Shown here: positions 8,890 through 16,901 of the stretch, piece by piece
Position numbering within the stretch: the first letter of the stretch is position 1
Layout of the letters: the number at the start of each line of letters is the position of its first letter
NCBI GenBank assembly: GCA_000824785.1
Contig: CCNB01000012.1
Span: 286,983-350,982, forward strand
Length of the DNA: 64,000 bases
Source: Mesorhizobium plurifarium
GTDB taxonomy: Bacteria; Pseudomonadota; Alphaproteobacteria; Rhizobiales; Rhizobiaceae
Direction: 5' to 3'
Made by a program: the position numbers and the translations under genes
The notes under the pieces: generated by a model
Databases searched by the model: none
Seen by the model: the letters and a program-made list of their open reading frames with translations, nothing else
Told to the model about the DNA's origin: nothing

Positions 8890-9585
8890 CTAGACAACCA
8901 GATGCTGGTGGATCATCTCATCGCTGAGCTGCCCGATCGGGCCGCTGACCGCGACGCTGCCTCTGTTGAGGATGGCGAAACGCTGTGAAGCGCGGCGGGC
9001 GAATGCGATGTTCTGTTCGACCAGGACGATCGTCAGCCCGTGCTTGCGATTGAGGTCGATCAGCACATTCTCGATCTGCTCGACGATGTTGGGCTGGATA
9101 CCCTCGGTCGGCTCGTCGAGCAGCATGATCTTGGGCTCGGACAGCAGGGCGCGCGCAATGGCGAGCTGCTGCTGCTGGCCGCCTGAAAGGTTGCCACCGC
9201 GGCGGCCGAGAAATTCCTTGAGAATGGGGAAAAGTTCCAGCACCCACTCGGCGATCCGCCCGCCGCCGCCCTTCGCGGCGAAAGTCCCAACCATGAGGTT
9301 TTCCCGCACCGTGAAGCCCGGCAGGATGCCGCGGCCCTGCGGGACGTAACCGACGCCAGCCAGCGCGCGCTTGTGCGTGGGCTGGTCGACCAGTTCCTCG
9401 CCGTCGAGCCTGATGGAACCGGTGGTGCGGCTCATCAGGCCAAGCACCGTCCGCAGCAGCGTCGTCTTGCCCACACCGTTGCGGCCCAACACGGAAAAGA
9501 AGTCGCCCGTGCCGACGCTCAGTGACACCGACTGGAGCGCGCGGCTGCGTCCGTAGAAGCCGTCGACATTGGCAAGCTCAAGCAT
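8890..9585 (-). CDS. urtE: Urea/short-chain amide ABC transporter ATP-binding protein UrtE
   Basis: 231 residues, a LivF-type ABC ATPase. Walker A is GRNGVGKTT, the signature is LSGGQQQQ, Walker B IMLLDEPTEG. The segments YVPQGRGILPGFTV and the PTEGIQPNIV region are typical of UrtE. The ATG at 9585 has GGGAGGG eight bases upstream and overlaps the urtD stop by eight bases. It powers import with UrtD. As amiE follows directly and amiC/amiR lie upstream, the substrate may be an aliphatic amide rather than urea. Confidence 0.9.
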   Translation of the reverse strand: MLELANVDGFYGRSRALQSVSLSVGTGDFFSVLGRNGVGKTTLLRTVLGLMSRTTGSIRLDGEELVDQPTHKRALAGVGYVPQGRGILPGFTVRENLMVGTFAAKGGGGRIAEWVLELFPILKEFLGRRGGNLSGGQQQQLAIARALLSEPKIMLLDEPTEGIQPNIVEQIENVLIDLNRKHGLTIVLVEQNIAFARRASQRFAILNRGSVAVSGPIGQLSDEMIHQHLVV

Positions 9586-10339
9586 GGCCGATCCCTCCCG
9601 AGCCGAGATAGGCATCGCGCACCGCCTGGTTGGATTCGATCTCGGAGATCGTTCCTTCGGCGAGCAGCTTGCCCTGGTGCATGACGGAGATGGTCTGGGC
9701 GATGTCGCGCACGAAACCCATGTCGTGCTCGACGACGATCAGCGTGTGCTTGCCGCGCAGCCGGCAGAACAGGTCGGCGGTCTTCTTCGTCTCCTGCTGG
9801 GTCATGCCGGCGGTCGGCTCGTCCATCAGGATCAGAAGCGGGTTCTGCGCCAGGATGAGCGCGATCTCGAGCCATTGGGTCTGTCCGTGCGAAAGATGCG
9901 CCGCCGGCGTGCCCAGCTCATCCTCCAGGCCGACGAGCTCCGCCAGCCTTTCGATATCGGCCTTGTCGCGGCTCTGTCGGAATCTGAACAGGTTCGACAA
10001 GACGCCGGGGCTTGCGGAGCGCCCGATCTGGAGATTGTCGCGCACGCTGAGATCGCGAAAGACACTCGGCACCTGGAATTTGCGGCCGATGCCGGTGCGG
10101 GCGATGGCGTGCTCGCTCAAGCGGTGGATGGGCTTATCCTGGAAATACACCTCGCCGGCAGCGAGCCGCGTCTTCCCGCAGATCAGGTCGAGCGCCGTGG
10201 TCTTGCCGGCGCCGTTCGGCCCGATGAGGCAGCGAAGCTCGCCCTGCGCCACACGCAATGTGAGATCAGAAACGGCTACAAAGCCGCTGAAGGATACTTT
10301 CGCCTTGTCGACAACGAGCTGAGCGCTGGCCTTGGTCAT
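9578..10339 (-). CDS. urtD: Urea/short-chain amide ABC transporter ATP-binding protein UrtD
   Basis: 253 residues, a LivG-type ABC ATPase. Walker A is GPNGAGKTT and Walker B LLILMDEPTAGM. The ABC signature is unusual: HLSHGQTQWLE, with His in place of the usual Gly, a form found in UrtD proteins. The GIGRKFQVPSVF segment is also UrtD-like. The start overlaps the urtC stop (ATGA) and the stop overlaps urtE, so the genes are translationally coupled. Confidence 0.9.
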   Translation of the reverse strand: MTKASAQLVVDKAKVSFSGFVAVSDLTLRVAQGELRCLIGPNGAGKTTALDLICGKTRLAAGEVYFQDKPIHRLSEHAIARTGIGRKFQVPSVFRDLSVRDNLQIGRSASPGVLSNLFRFRQSRDKADIERLAELVGLEDELGTPAAHLSHGQTQWLEIALILAQNPLLILMDEPTAGMTQQETKKTADLFCRLRGKHTLIVVEHDMGFVRDIAQTISVMHQGKLLAEGTISEIESNQAVRDAYLGSGGIGHA

Positions 10340-11466
10340 GGCAGGCTCTCCAGATGGTGGGTGCCGGCGCCCGCGGCGTCCGTTCGCTGCGGCTGCTGGG
10401 CAGGCGCGGGGTCCCGACGCTCAAACCGTGCCGTGATCGTTTCCACGGCGCCGGCTATGCCCTTGGGCAGGAACAGCACGACAAGGACGAAGAGCAAGCC
10501 CATGACTAGCGTCCAGGAGTCCAGAAATGTCTCCGATTCCGACAGCGCGCCCTGCATGCCGGCAACGATCAGGGCGCCCAGCATGGCGCCGACCAAGCTC
10601 TGGCGCCCACCCACGGCGACCCAGATGACGACGGAGAGGGAGAGCGGCACCCCCATGAAGGTCGGCGAGGCGAACTCCATCACGATGGTGTAGAGCATGC
10701 CGGCGAGCCCGGCGATGGCGCCCGAGACCGAGAAGATGAAGATCTTGTAGAGCGCGACGTCGTAGCCGAAGAAGCGGACGCGATCTTCCTGGTCGCGGAT
10801 CGCCTGCACGATCAGGCCGGCCTTGCTTTTGGTGACCGCCAGCGCAAGGAACAGTGAAGCTGTCAGGCAGATGGCGACCAGATAGTAGCTCGCCGAGCCG
10901 TAGGCATCGAAAGCGAAGCCGGCGACGTCGAACTGAGCGAGGTCGGTGATGCCGTTGAAGCCGCCCGTATAGGCCTGCTGATCAATGATGACGAGCTGAA
11001 CGACGACCATCGCCGCCAGCGTGGTGATCGCCGCATAGACCCCCGTCACGCGGCCCCGGAACATGAACCAGCCGAGAAGCGCCGCGAACAGGAGCGGTAT
11101 GACGATGCCGGCGGTCACGCCGAAGGTCGTGGAATAAAAAGGCTTCCAGAACCACGGCAGTTCCGGCACGTTGTTCCAGACCATGAAATCCGGCAGGCCG
11201 TCCGGACCCGTATGGATCGGGATGGTCTTCAGCTTCAGCGCCATCGCCATGCAATAGGAGCCGAGCCCGAAGGTGGTGGCCTGGCCGAGGTTCAGGATGC
11301 CGGCGTAGCCCCATGACAGGCTAAGCGCGATGGCCAGCATGCCAAGCACCAGATAGCGGGCGTATTTGTTGAGCAGGAAAGAGTCGTTCATGAACACGGG
11401 CACAAGCAGGATCGCCAGGCACACCGCCGCGCAGATCACGATTTCTGTTTTTGTCTTGCCGGACAC
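10336..11466 (-). CDS. urtC: Urea/short-chain amide ABC transporter permease UrtC
   Basis: About 376 residues of LivM-type inner-membrane permease with around ten hydrophobic segments. The GYAGILNLGQATTFGLGSY loop and the LPDFMVW insertion are typical of UrtC. The C-terminal tail after FLPKGIAG is Pro- and Gln-rich. I prefer the GTG at 11466 because AGGGA lies about ten bases upstream; a TTG at 11487 in the same frame lacks a ribosome-binding site. It forms the heterodimeric pore with UrtB. Confidence 0.88.
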   Translation of the reverse strand: MSGKTKTEIVICAAVCLAILLVPVFMNDSFLLNKYARYLVLGMLAIALSLSWGYAGILNLGQATTFGLGSYCMAMALKLKTIPIHTGPDGLPDFMVWNNVPELPWFWKPFYSTTFGVTAGIVIPLLFAALLGWFMFRGRVTGVYAAITTLAAMVVVQLVIIDQQAYTGGFNGITDLAQFDVAGFAFDAYGSASYYLVAICLTASLFLALAVTKSKAGLIVQAIRDQEDRVRFFGYDVALYKIFIFSVSGAIAGLAGMLYTIVMEFASPTFMGVPLSLSVVIWVAVGGRQSLVGAMLGALIVAGMQGALSESETFLDSWTLVMGLLFVLVVLFLPKGIAGAVETITARFERRDPAPAQQPQRTDAAGAGTHHLESLP

Positions 11467-11499
11467 TGAGCTGTTTCCCTGATTCAAATCCGCAACGAC

Positions 11500-12369
11500 T
11501 CAAGTCCGCACGCGGGCGGTGAAGAGCCCTTGTGGCCGGAAGCGGATGAGGACGACGATTGCGAGCAGCACGAGCGCCTTGGCGATCGTGTCGTTCGAAT
11601 AGAAGGCCAGATAGCCGGACAGCTCACCCAGGATGCCGGAGCTTGCCAGCGTTCCCATCAGGCTTTGCGTGCCGCCGAGAACGACCACCATGAAGGCATC
11701 GACCACATAGTTGGTGCCCATTTCCGGCGAGACGCTCTTCAGCGGCGAGACCAGGGCGCCCGCAAGTCCGGCAAGGCCCGCTCCGTATGCGAAGGTCAGC
11801 CGATAGATGCGGCTGGCGTTGATGCCGTAGCTCGAGGCGACGGCGCGGTTCTGGGTTATCGCCCTGAGCTTGAGGCCGAAATTGGTGTGTCGGTAGATTA
11901 CCCAGGTGACGGCGAAAAGAGCGAGCGCCACGAACAGGATGAACAGGCGGTAGGCCGAGTCCGTCGCGCCGAGGATGGTGACGCTCTTCGACAGCGGCTC
12001 CGGCATCTGCACGTAGCGCAGCTCGCCGCCCGCAGCCAGGCGCACGGCCTGCTGCGCCATGACGCCGATGCCCCAGGTGGCAAGGATGGTGTCGAGCAGC
12101 CGGTCGTAGAGACGGCTGATGACCAGCACCTCGACCAGCCATCCAACCGCGGCCATGATGATGAAGATCGGCACCAGGCTCGCGAGCAAACCCATGCCGA
12201 ACTCGGTCTGCAGCGCCCAGGCGGCATAGGCGCCTAGCATGACGAATTCGCCATGCGCCAGATTGATGACGCCGGTGACGCCATAGATGACGGCGAGACC
12301 AAGCGCCACCAGCATCAGGATCGATGCGATGCTGAGGCCCGTCATGAGCTGCGATACGATGATATCCAT
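11500..12369 (-). CDS. urtB: Urea/short-chain amide ABC transporter permease UrtB
   Basis: 289 residues, a LivH-type permease with about eight membrane segments. GVINLAHGEFVMLGAYAAW is the family signature near residue 34, and FTARVRT closes the protein after a final RFRPQGLF motif. The start has AAAGGTG upstream. It is separated from the binding-protein gene by a strong hairpin (12387-12410), which would lower permease expression relative to the binding protein. Confidence 0.9.
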   Translation of the reverse strand: MDIIVSQLMTGLSIASILMLVALGLAVIYGVTGVINLAHGEFVMLGAYAAWALQTEFGMGLLASLVPIFIIMAAVGWLVEVLVISRLYDRLLDTILATWGIGVMAQQAVRLAAGGELRYVQMPEPLSKSVTILGATDSAYRLFILFVALALFAVTWVIYRHTNFGLKLRAITQNRAVASSYGINASRIYRLTFAYGAGLAGLAGALVSPLKSVSPEMGTNYVVDAFMVVVLGGTQSLMGTLASSGILGELSGYLAFYSNDTIAKALVLLAIVVLIRFRPQGLFTARVRT

Positions 12370-12386
12370 GGCACACCTTTCGAAGG

Positions 12387-12410
12387 GGCGGCGCCGTCCC
12401 GGGCGCCGCC
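12387..12410 (-). terminator. Stem-loop between binding-protein gene and urtB
   Basis: Nine-base perfect stem GGCGGCGCC/GGCGCCGCC with a six-base loop in the 57-base gap after the substrate-binding protein stop. No T-run follows. Likely a partial terminator or 3'-end stabiliser for the upstream message. Confidence 0.6.
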
Positions 12411-12426
12411 GATCCGTCTTCCGGTC

Positions 12427-13674
12427 TCAGACCTGCTTGAGCCCTTCCGCCGTGCATTTCTGGTTCGGGTAGGCCTTGTAGGGCACCGGCTCGAGCCACT
12501 CGGCGGACTGCTTCAGGATTTTGAACTGGCCGTCTGCCTGGCACTGGCCGATCTTCGGCCACAGCCAGGTGTGCAGGTTCTCCGGCTCGATGCGGACCTT
12601 GCCCTGCGGAGCCACCATCTCCTGGCCCTTGACCGCCTCGCGGATGGTGTTGGGCGTGATGTCGCTGCCGGCGAGCTTCTCGACCGCCTGCTTGAACAGG
12701 TGGACCTGGAAGTAGGACGGCTCGGACACGAAATGGGTGACCTTGTCGGCGCCCCATCGTTTCTTGTAGGCGTCGACGAATTTATGATTCTCGGGCGAAT
12801 CCCAGACCATGAAGTAAGGCGCCGAGGTGAAGTGCCCGGCAGCCGCCTCGCCGCCCATGGCCGCCACTTCGTTCTCCGACGTCGTCAGGCTGGCCATCGG
12901 CATGGTCGCGGGGTCGAGCCCGGCGGCATGGTATTGCCGGTGCAGGGCCACCACCGAGTCGCCGACCACGGTGGAGAAGATGACGTTCGGCTTTTCCGCC
13001 TTGAGCTTGTTGATGACGGATGAGAATTCGGAATGGCCGAGCGGGACGTATTCCTCGGCCACCACCTCGGCGCCGAGTTCGGCCAGCAGCTTCTTGCAGT
13101 AGTTGTTTTCCTCCTTCGGATAGATGTAGTTCGACCCGATAAGGTACCAGCGCTTGCCGAAATTCTTGACCAGCCAGGGGACGAAATCATCCTGTTGCTG
13201 GTTGGGCACGGCCCCGGTGTAGATGACATTCTTGGAGCATTCGCGCCCCTCGTAGAGGGTCGGATACCAATAGAGGTTGTTCTGCTTCTCGAACACCGGC
13301 AGCACCGCCTTGCGGCTGGCCGACGTATAGGAGCCGAAGACCGAAACGCATTTGTCGGACAGCACCAGCTTGCGCGCCTTTTCGGCGAAGGTGGCCGGAT
13401 CGGAGGCGGGATCCTCGACCACCGGCACGATCTGCATGCCGTTGATGCCACCCGCGGCGTTGATCTCCTCGATGGCCAGGATCGTGGCCTTGTTGAGCGA
13501 TTCCTCGATGATGGCGGTGGTGCCGGTCAGCGAGAACAGGACGCCTACCTTGATTTGGCCGTCCGCGGCGCGCGCCAGCGAGGCGTTCTTGCTCCAGATA
13601 TGCGGAAATCCGACGAGGGACACTGTGCCGAGCGCGGCTGTGGCCTTGAGAAAACTACGACGGTTTTTGTTCAC
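12427..13674 (-). CDS. urtA: Urea/short-chain amide ABC transporter substrate-binding protein (UrtA/FmdD-like)
   Basis: 415 residues. It begins with a twin-arginine signal peptide (NKNRRSFLKA) and ends the leader near ARAADGQ, so it is exported folded to the periplasm. The mature part is a Peripla_BP_5/6 binding protein with VGVLFSLTGTTAII, AIEEINAAGGING and YWYPTLYEGRE, shared with AmiC and FmdD amide-binding proteins. The GTG start at 13674 follows GGGGAGAAAAAG and is the only start that gives a clean signal peptide. It is similar over its length to the signal-less AmiC encoded at 14585-15745. Upstream lies a leader with hairpins and a terminator, so transcription is probably regulated by antitermination. 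Confidence 0.9.
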   Translation of the reverse strand: MNKNRRSFLKATAALGTVSLVGFPHIWSKNASLARAADGQIKVGVLFSLTGTTAIIEESLNKATILAIEEINAAGGINGMQIVPVVEDPASDPATFAEKARKLVLSDKCVSVFGSYTSASRKAVLPVFEKQNNLYWYPTLYEGRECSKNVIYTGAVPNQQQDDFVPWLVKNFGKRWYLIGSNYIYPKEENNYCKKLLAELGAEVVAEEYVPLGHSEFSSVINKLKAEKPNVIFSTVVGDSVVALHRQYHAAGLDPATMPMASLTTSENEVAAMGGEAAAGHFTSAPYFMVWDSPENHKFVDAYKKRWGADKVTHFVSEPSYFQVHLFKQAVEKLAGSDITPNTIREAVKGQEMVAPQGKVRIEPENLHTWLWPKIGQCQADGQFKILKQSAEWLEPVPYKAYPNQKCTAEGLKQV

Positions 13675-13695
13675 CTTTTTCTCCCCTTGAAAACG

Positions 13696-13741
13696 AAAAA
13701 GGCCCCGAAGCGAGCTGCGTGAAGCAGATCGTTTCGAGGCC
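13696..13741 (-). terminator. Leader terminator before the amide transporter operon
   Basis: Rho-independent-type hairpin on the minus strand: GGCCTCGAA pairs with TTCGGGGCC (one G-T pair), an internal CTGC/GCAG helix lies in the loop, and TTTTT follows directly. It ends about 20 bases before the GTG start of the urtA-like gene. Its place after two small hairpins fits an AmiR-controlled attenuator. Confidence 0.75.
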
Positions 13742-13759
13742 TCAGTGCCTTTGATGTGC

Positions 13760-13794
13760 GCGGCACCCTGCCGCCCGCGAACTCTGTCGTTCGC
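13760..13794 (-). promoter_or_regulatory. Candidate ANTAR (AmiR) RNA target: two tandem hairpins
   Basis: On the minus strand, GCGAAC-gacaga-GTTCGC (13777-13794, six-base loop) is followed two bases later by GCGGC-agggt-GCCGC (13760-13774). A two-hairpin element just before a terminator, downstream of an ANTAR regulator gene, is the known arrangement. The loops do not match the described A1/G4 hexaloop pattern exactly, so this is an inference from layout. Confidence 0.5.
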
Positions 13795-13797
13795 AAC

Positions 13798-13836
13798 AAA
13801 AAACCCCACGTCCCGCTTTCGCGAATGCCGTGAGGT
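13798..13836 (-). terminator. Terminator after amiR
   Basis: ACCTCACG pairs with CGTGGGGT (one T-G pair); an inner CGC-GAAA-GCG tetraloop helix lies between, and TTTTTT follows. It ends the amiC-amiR transcript, or acts as a first attenuator ahead of the amide operon. Confidence 0.7.
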
Positions 13837-13886
13837 TCCGTTACCTGTATTTCGCCAGCGGCACCGTTGCCGCCAATTTGAAAACG

Positions 13887-14558
13887 CTAGCTGAGAAGAT
13901 CGTAGGAGTCAACAATGGCGCTGGCGACCGCGCCGATCGTGACGCGCCGTTCCATCGCCTGCCGGCGAAGGTAGTTGTAGGCCTCTTCCTCGGTGATGTT
14001 CTTCACCCGCATCAGAAGCGATTTCGCGCGCTCGACGCTGCGCATCGTGCGCAGGCTCTCGTCCAATTTATCTATGCGCCCGCGCAGGCGGCGCTCATAG
14101 AGGAAATGGCTGCGCGCCAATGAAAGGACCGCCTGTACCGAGCGCGTCGTCGTCGGATAGTGGAGCACGCCGTGGGCGGCGCAATTGTGCAGAAGCTTGA
14201 GGTCAAGTGGACTGTCGCCGCGATCGATGACGACAAGGGCAGCCCCCGGTTCTCCGGGGATCCAGGGCAGTCTTTGCGGCAGGTCCGCGGACAGCGTGCA
14301 GAACACGGCATCGTAATGAACCGGTATCTGCGGCGGGATCGGCCATTCGTGATGCACCTGGCAGCGCAACCTTTGCAACTCGCGCACGAGCCGCTCGCCA
14401 TCGTCGTCTCGGTCGACGATAACGGCAACCTTGAGATCCCAGAGCGACTTGGTTGCGGAAGAAGAGGAGGATTGCGTGAAAACCCCACCATCCCTCCGTG
14501 GTGCCCCTGCCTGCCCGATCTTGTCGCGACCATTCCTCATGTCGACGGTCTCTTGCAC
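13887..14558 (-). CDS. amiR: ANTAR-domain transcription antiterminator AmiR
   Basis: 223 residues. An atypical receiver-like domain (LKVAVIVDRDDDGERLVREL onward) is followed by a coiled helix and a C-terminal ANTAR RNA-binding domain: SLLMRVKNITEEEAYNYLRR and MERRVTIGAVASAIV. AmiR binds leader RNA and prevents termination when freed from AmiC by amide ligand. The GTG start at 14558 has GGGAGGACAATC in front. It lies 26 bases after amiC, the same gene order as the Pseudomonas ami locus. Targets proposed here are the leaders at 13760-13794 and 18495-18527. Confidence 0.92.
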   Translation of the reverse strand: MQETVDMRNGRDKIGQAGAPRRDGGVFTQSSSSSATKSLWDLKVAVIVDRDDDGERLVRELQRLRCQVHHEWPIPPQIPVHYDAVFCTLSADLPQRLPWIPGEPGAALVVIDRGDSPLDLKLLHNCAAHGVLHYPTTTRSVQAVLSLARSHFLYERRLRGRIDKLDESLRTMRSVERAKSLLMRVKNITEEEAYNYLRRQAMERRVTIGAVASAIVDSYDLLS

Positions 14559-14584
14559 GATTGTCCTCCCTTGCTGCCGCTTGG

Positions 14585-15745
14585 TCAGGTTAGTTCCAGG
14601 GATCGCTGGCGCAGGCTGCGGCCGTAGCCAAGCAAATAGGGATCGGATCGAACGCAGCTCGGGGACTCATAGACGAGGTCGAACTGGCCCTGCCGGTTCG
14701 CGCGACCGATGCGCGTCCACAGATCCGCATGGCCCCAGATCGGATTGATGACAACATCGCCCTGTGGCGCCTCGAATTCGGACCCCATCACGGACGACCG
14801 CAGGATCTCTGTGTCCATCGACCCGGTCTGCTCCAAGGTCTTGGCAAACACGTTGACCTGGAAGTACGAAGCCTCCAGGCACATGTTGGTCGGCTCGTCC
14901 TCGCCATAGCGCTTCTGGTAGTGGCGCACGAAGGTGGAGTTGCGCTCGTTGCCGATGCCCTGGAAATAGGGAGCGGCGGTGATGTGGCCCTCGCCGACGT
15001 CATGGCCCATGGCGCGGATCTCGGCCTCCGTGGTGGTGAGGCTGGCAATCGGCATCATCTTCGGGTTGAGCCCGAGCTCGGCATAGGCTTGATAAAGGTA
15101 GACCGTTCCGTCGCCGACGACGGTCGAGAAGATCACGTCGGGCTGCGCGCGTTTCACTTCACGCATGACCGGCAGGAATTCGGCACGCTTGGCGCCCATG
15201 TTGACGTAGGACTCGCCGACAACGCTGCCGCCGCTGTTGCGGATCAGCTCGCGCATGATGCGGTTGGACTCGCGCGGATAGATATAGTCCGAGCCGATGA
15301 AGTAGAAGCGGGTGCCGTAGGTCTGCATCAGCACCCGGCACAGTTCGACGCTGTTCTGGTTGGGCGTAGCGCCGGTGTAGATGACATTGGGGGAGAATTC
15401 GAAACCTTCGTAGAGGGTCGGATACCACAGCAGGCCGTTCAGCCGCTCGACGACCGGCAGGACCGCCTTGCGGCTGCTTGATGTGTAGCAGCCGAATATG
15501 GTGCTGACTCCGTCCTCGACCATCAGCTTCTTGGCGTAGCGGCCGAAGGCGCTGGCCTCGGAGCCCGGATCGTAACAGATCGGCTCGATCGGCCTGCCGT
15601 TGACGCCGCCCGCGGCGTTTATCTCCTCGATCGCCGTCAGCGTTCCCCTGAATTGCGTTTCCTCGATAACGGCCATGAAGCCGGAGCGGGAAAAGAGGAC
15701 GCCGACGCGCCACGGTTCGGAGGTATTGCTTGATCTGGTCAACAT
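14585..15745 (-). CDS. amiC: Amide-sensing negative regulator AmiC (cytoplasmic binding-protein fold)
   Basis: 386 residues with the Peripla_BP fold but no signal peptide: the chain enters the fold at once (RVGVLFSRSGFMAVIEE). It shares AIEEINAAGGVNGRPIEP and LLWYPTLYEGFE with the exported UrtA-like protein, which points to origin by duplication. AmiC sequesters AmiR until an amide binds. Start ATG 15745 has GGGAGCGT before it. It is followed directly by amiR, which strongly supports the regulator role over a transporter subunit. The exact ligand is unknown. Confidence 0.9.
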   Translation of the reverse strand: MLTRSSNTSEPWRVGVLFSRSGFMAVIEETQFRGTLTAIEEINAAGGVNGRPIEPICYDPGSEASAFGRYAKKLMVEDGVSTIFGCYTSSSRKAVLPVVERLNGLLWYPTLYEGFEFSPNVIYTGATPNQNSVELCRVLMQTYGTRFYFIGSDYIYPRESNRIMRELIRNSGGSVVGESYVNMGAKRAEFLPVMREVKRAQPDVIFSTVVGDGTVYLYQAYAELGLNPKMMPIASLTTTEAEIRAMGHDVGEGHITAAPYFQGIGNERNSTFVRHYQKRYGEDEPTNMCLEASYFQVNVFAKTLEQTGSMDTEILRSSVMGSEFEAPQGDVVINPIWGHADLWTRIGRANRQGQFDLVYESPSCVRSDPYLLGYGRSLRQRSLELT

Positions 15746-15786
15746 ACGCTCCCAAAGTTCCCCAACTGCGTTTCTTGTTGTCGGAC

Positions 15787-15816
15787 GCGGCCGACCGCAA
15801 TCCTGCGGTCGGCCGC
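15787..15816 (-). terminator. Hairpin between hydrolase gene and amiC
   Basis: Thirteen-base perfect stem GCGGCCGACCGCA/TGCGGTCGGCCGC with a four-base loop, just after the alpha/beta-hydrolase stop. No T-run on either strand. Likely a 3'-end stem-loop that separates the permease-hydrolase message from amiC-amiR. Confidence 0.6.
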
Positions 15817-15824
15817 GATCGCGG

Positions 15825-16841
15825 TCAACTGGCCAGCAAGTCCTTGAGCTTGCCGTCCAGGAACTTCACATCCTGCTGGCTCGTGCCGGGGCCGCCGGCA
15901 AAGTGACCCCAGATGGACTCGAAAGGAATGAATTTGGCATTGGGCATGTTCGCCACTTCGAACTCGCTGTCTTCGGGTGGGAAATAGAGATCCGTCCGGC
16001 TCGGCATAACGTAGGTCTTTGCCCGAATGGACGACAGCGCCTTCTTGAAGTCGCCCTTGTACAGCTCGTTGTCGGAGATATCGCCGTTCTGCCAGGTCCA
16101 CAGCATCGTCAGAAGATTGTTGGCGTCTTTCGGCAGGAAGAAACCTTCCCAGAATGCGATCAGGAAATCCTCGAGCGAGGAGAAGCCCAGCGTTTCGAGA
16201 TCCAACTTCTGCCGGTAGAATGCTTGCGAAAAGCCCCAGCCGGCATAGACCCTGGCCATCGCGCGCAGACCTTTTTCAGGCTTCTTCTCATACCAACCGT
16301 TGTTCCAGGCTGCGTCGGCCGTCAGCGCTGCCTTGACACCTTCGAGGAAGACGAAGTTGTGCCGCGAGCACTTGGCCGACCCGCAGAACGGAGCAATTCG
16401 CTCCACCATCTCGGGATATTGAGCACCCCACTGAAAAGTCTGCAGCGCGCCCATCGACCAGCCGGTGACCAGCGGCAATTTCTGGACCTTGAACTTCTCC
16501 GTCACAAGGCGATGCTGGGCGCGGACGTTGTCGTATGCGGTTACCAGCGGAAAGCGGGATGCGTTGTAAGGCTCGGGCGTGTTGCTCGGCGAGGATGAGA
16601 GACCGTTGCCGAACATGTTCGGGATGACGATGCAATATTTGGCTGGGTCGAGCGCCATGCCACTGCCGATCAGCCATTCATTGTCGGCATGCTGGCCCGA
16701 ATACCAGGTCGGATAGACGATGAGGTTGTCCTGTTTGGCGTTCAGCTCGCCAAATGTTTTATAGGCGAGCTTGGCATTGCGCAGCGTGGCGCCGCGCTGC
16801 AGGGCGAAGTCGCCGAGGTCGAAGATTTCATAGTCAGCCAT
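15825..16841 (-). CDS. MetX-like alpha/beta-hydrolase (homoserine acetyltransferase family)
   Basis: 338 residues. The nucleophile elbow GWSMGALQTFQW, the PTWYSGQH segment and a C-terminal WGHFAGGPG with the likely catalytic His place it in the homoserine O-acetyltransferase-related hydrolases; an Asp in PSRTDLYF completes the triad. Members include esterases and amidases with few known substrates, so no reaction is assigned. ATG 16841 was preferred to GTG 16850 on ribosome-binding-site spacing (AGGAAAG). It follows the NCS1 permease after a hairpin, so it probably acts on the compound that the permease imports. Confidence 0.8.
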   Translation of the reverse strand: MADYEIFDLGDFALQRGATLRNAKLAYKTFGELNAKQDNLIVYPTWYSGQHADNEWLIGSGMALDPAKYCIVIPNMFGNGLSSSPSNTPEPYNASRFPLVTAYDNVRAQHRLVTEKFKVQKLPLVTGWSMGALQTFQWGAQYPEMVERIAPFCGSAKCSRHNFVFLEGVKAALTADAAWNNGWYEKKPEKGLRAMARVYAGWGFSQAFYRQKLDLETLGFSSLEDFLIAFWEGFFLPKDANNLLTMLWTWQNGDISDNELYKGDFKKALSSIRAKTYVMPSRTDLYFPPEDSEFEVANMPNAKFIPFESIWGHFAGGPGTSQQDVKFLDGKLKDLLAS

Positions 16842-16868
16842 ATGCTTCACTTTCCTTGCGAGTTTGAG

Positions 16869-16890
16869 GCGGGCCGCGAAAGCGGCCCGC
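16869..16890 (-). terminator. Hairpin between NCS1 permease and hydrolase genes
   Basis: GCGGGCCGC-GAAA-GCGGCCCGC: nine-base stem closed by a GNRA tetraloop, in the 60-base gap. Very stable; probably a processing or stabilising element rather than a complete terminator. Confidence 0.6.
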
Positions 16891-16901
16891 TCGATCCAAT
16901 C

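Noticed and set aside
8890..13674. Pure urea transporter assignment of the urtABCDE-like genes
   Set aside because: The family match is good, but amiE and amiC/amiR in the same cluster, and the AmiC-like receptor, make short-chain amides at least as likely. Urea is kept only as an alternative.
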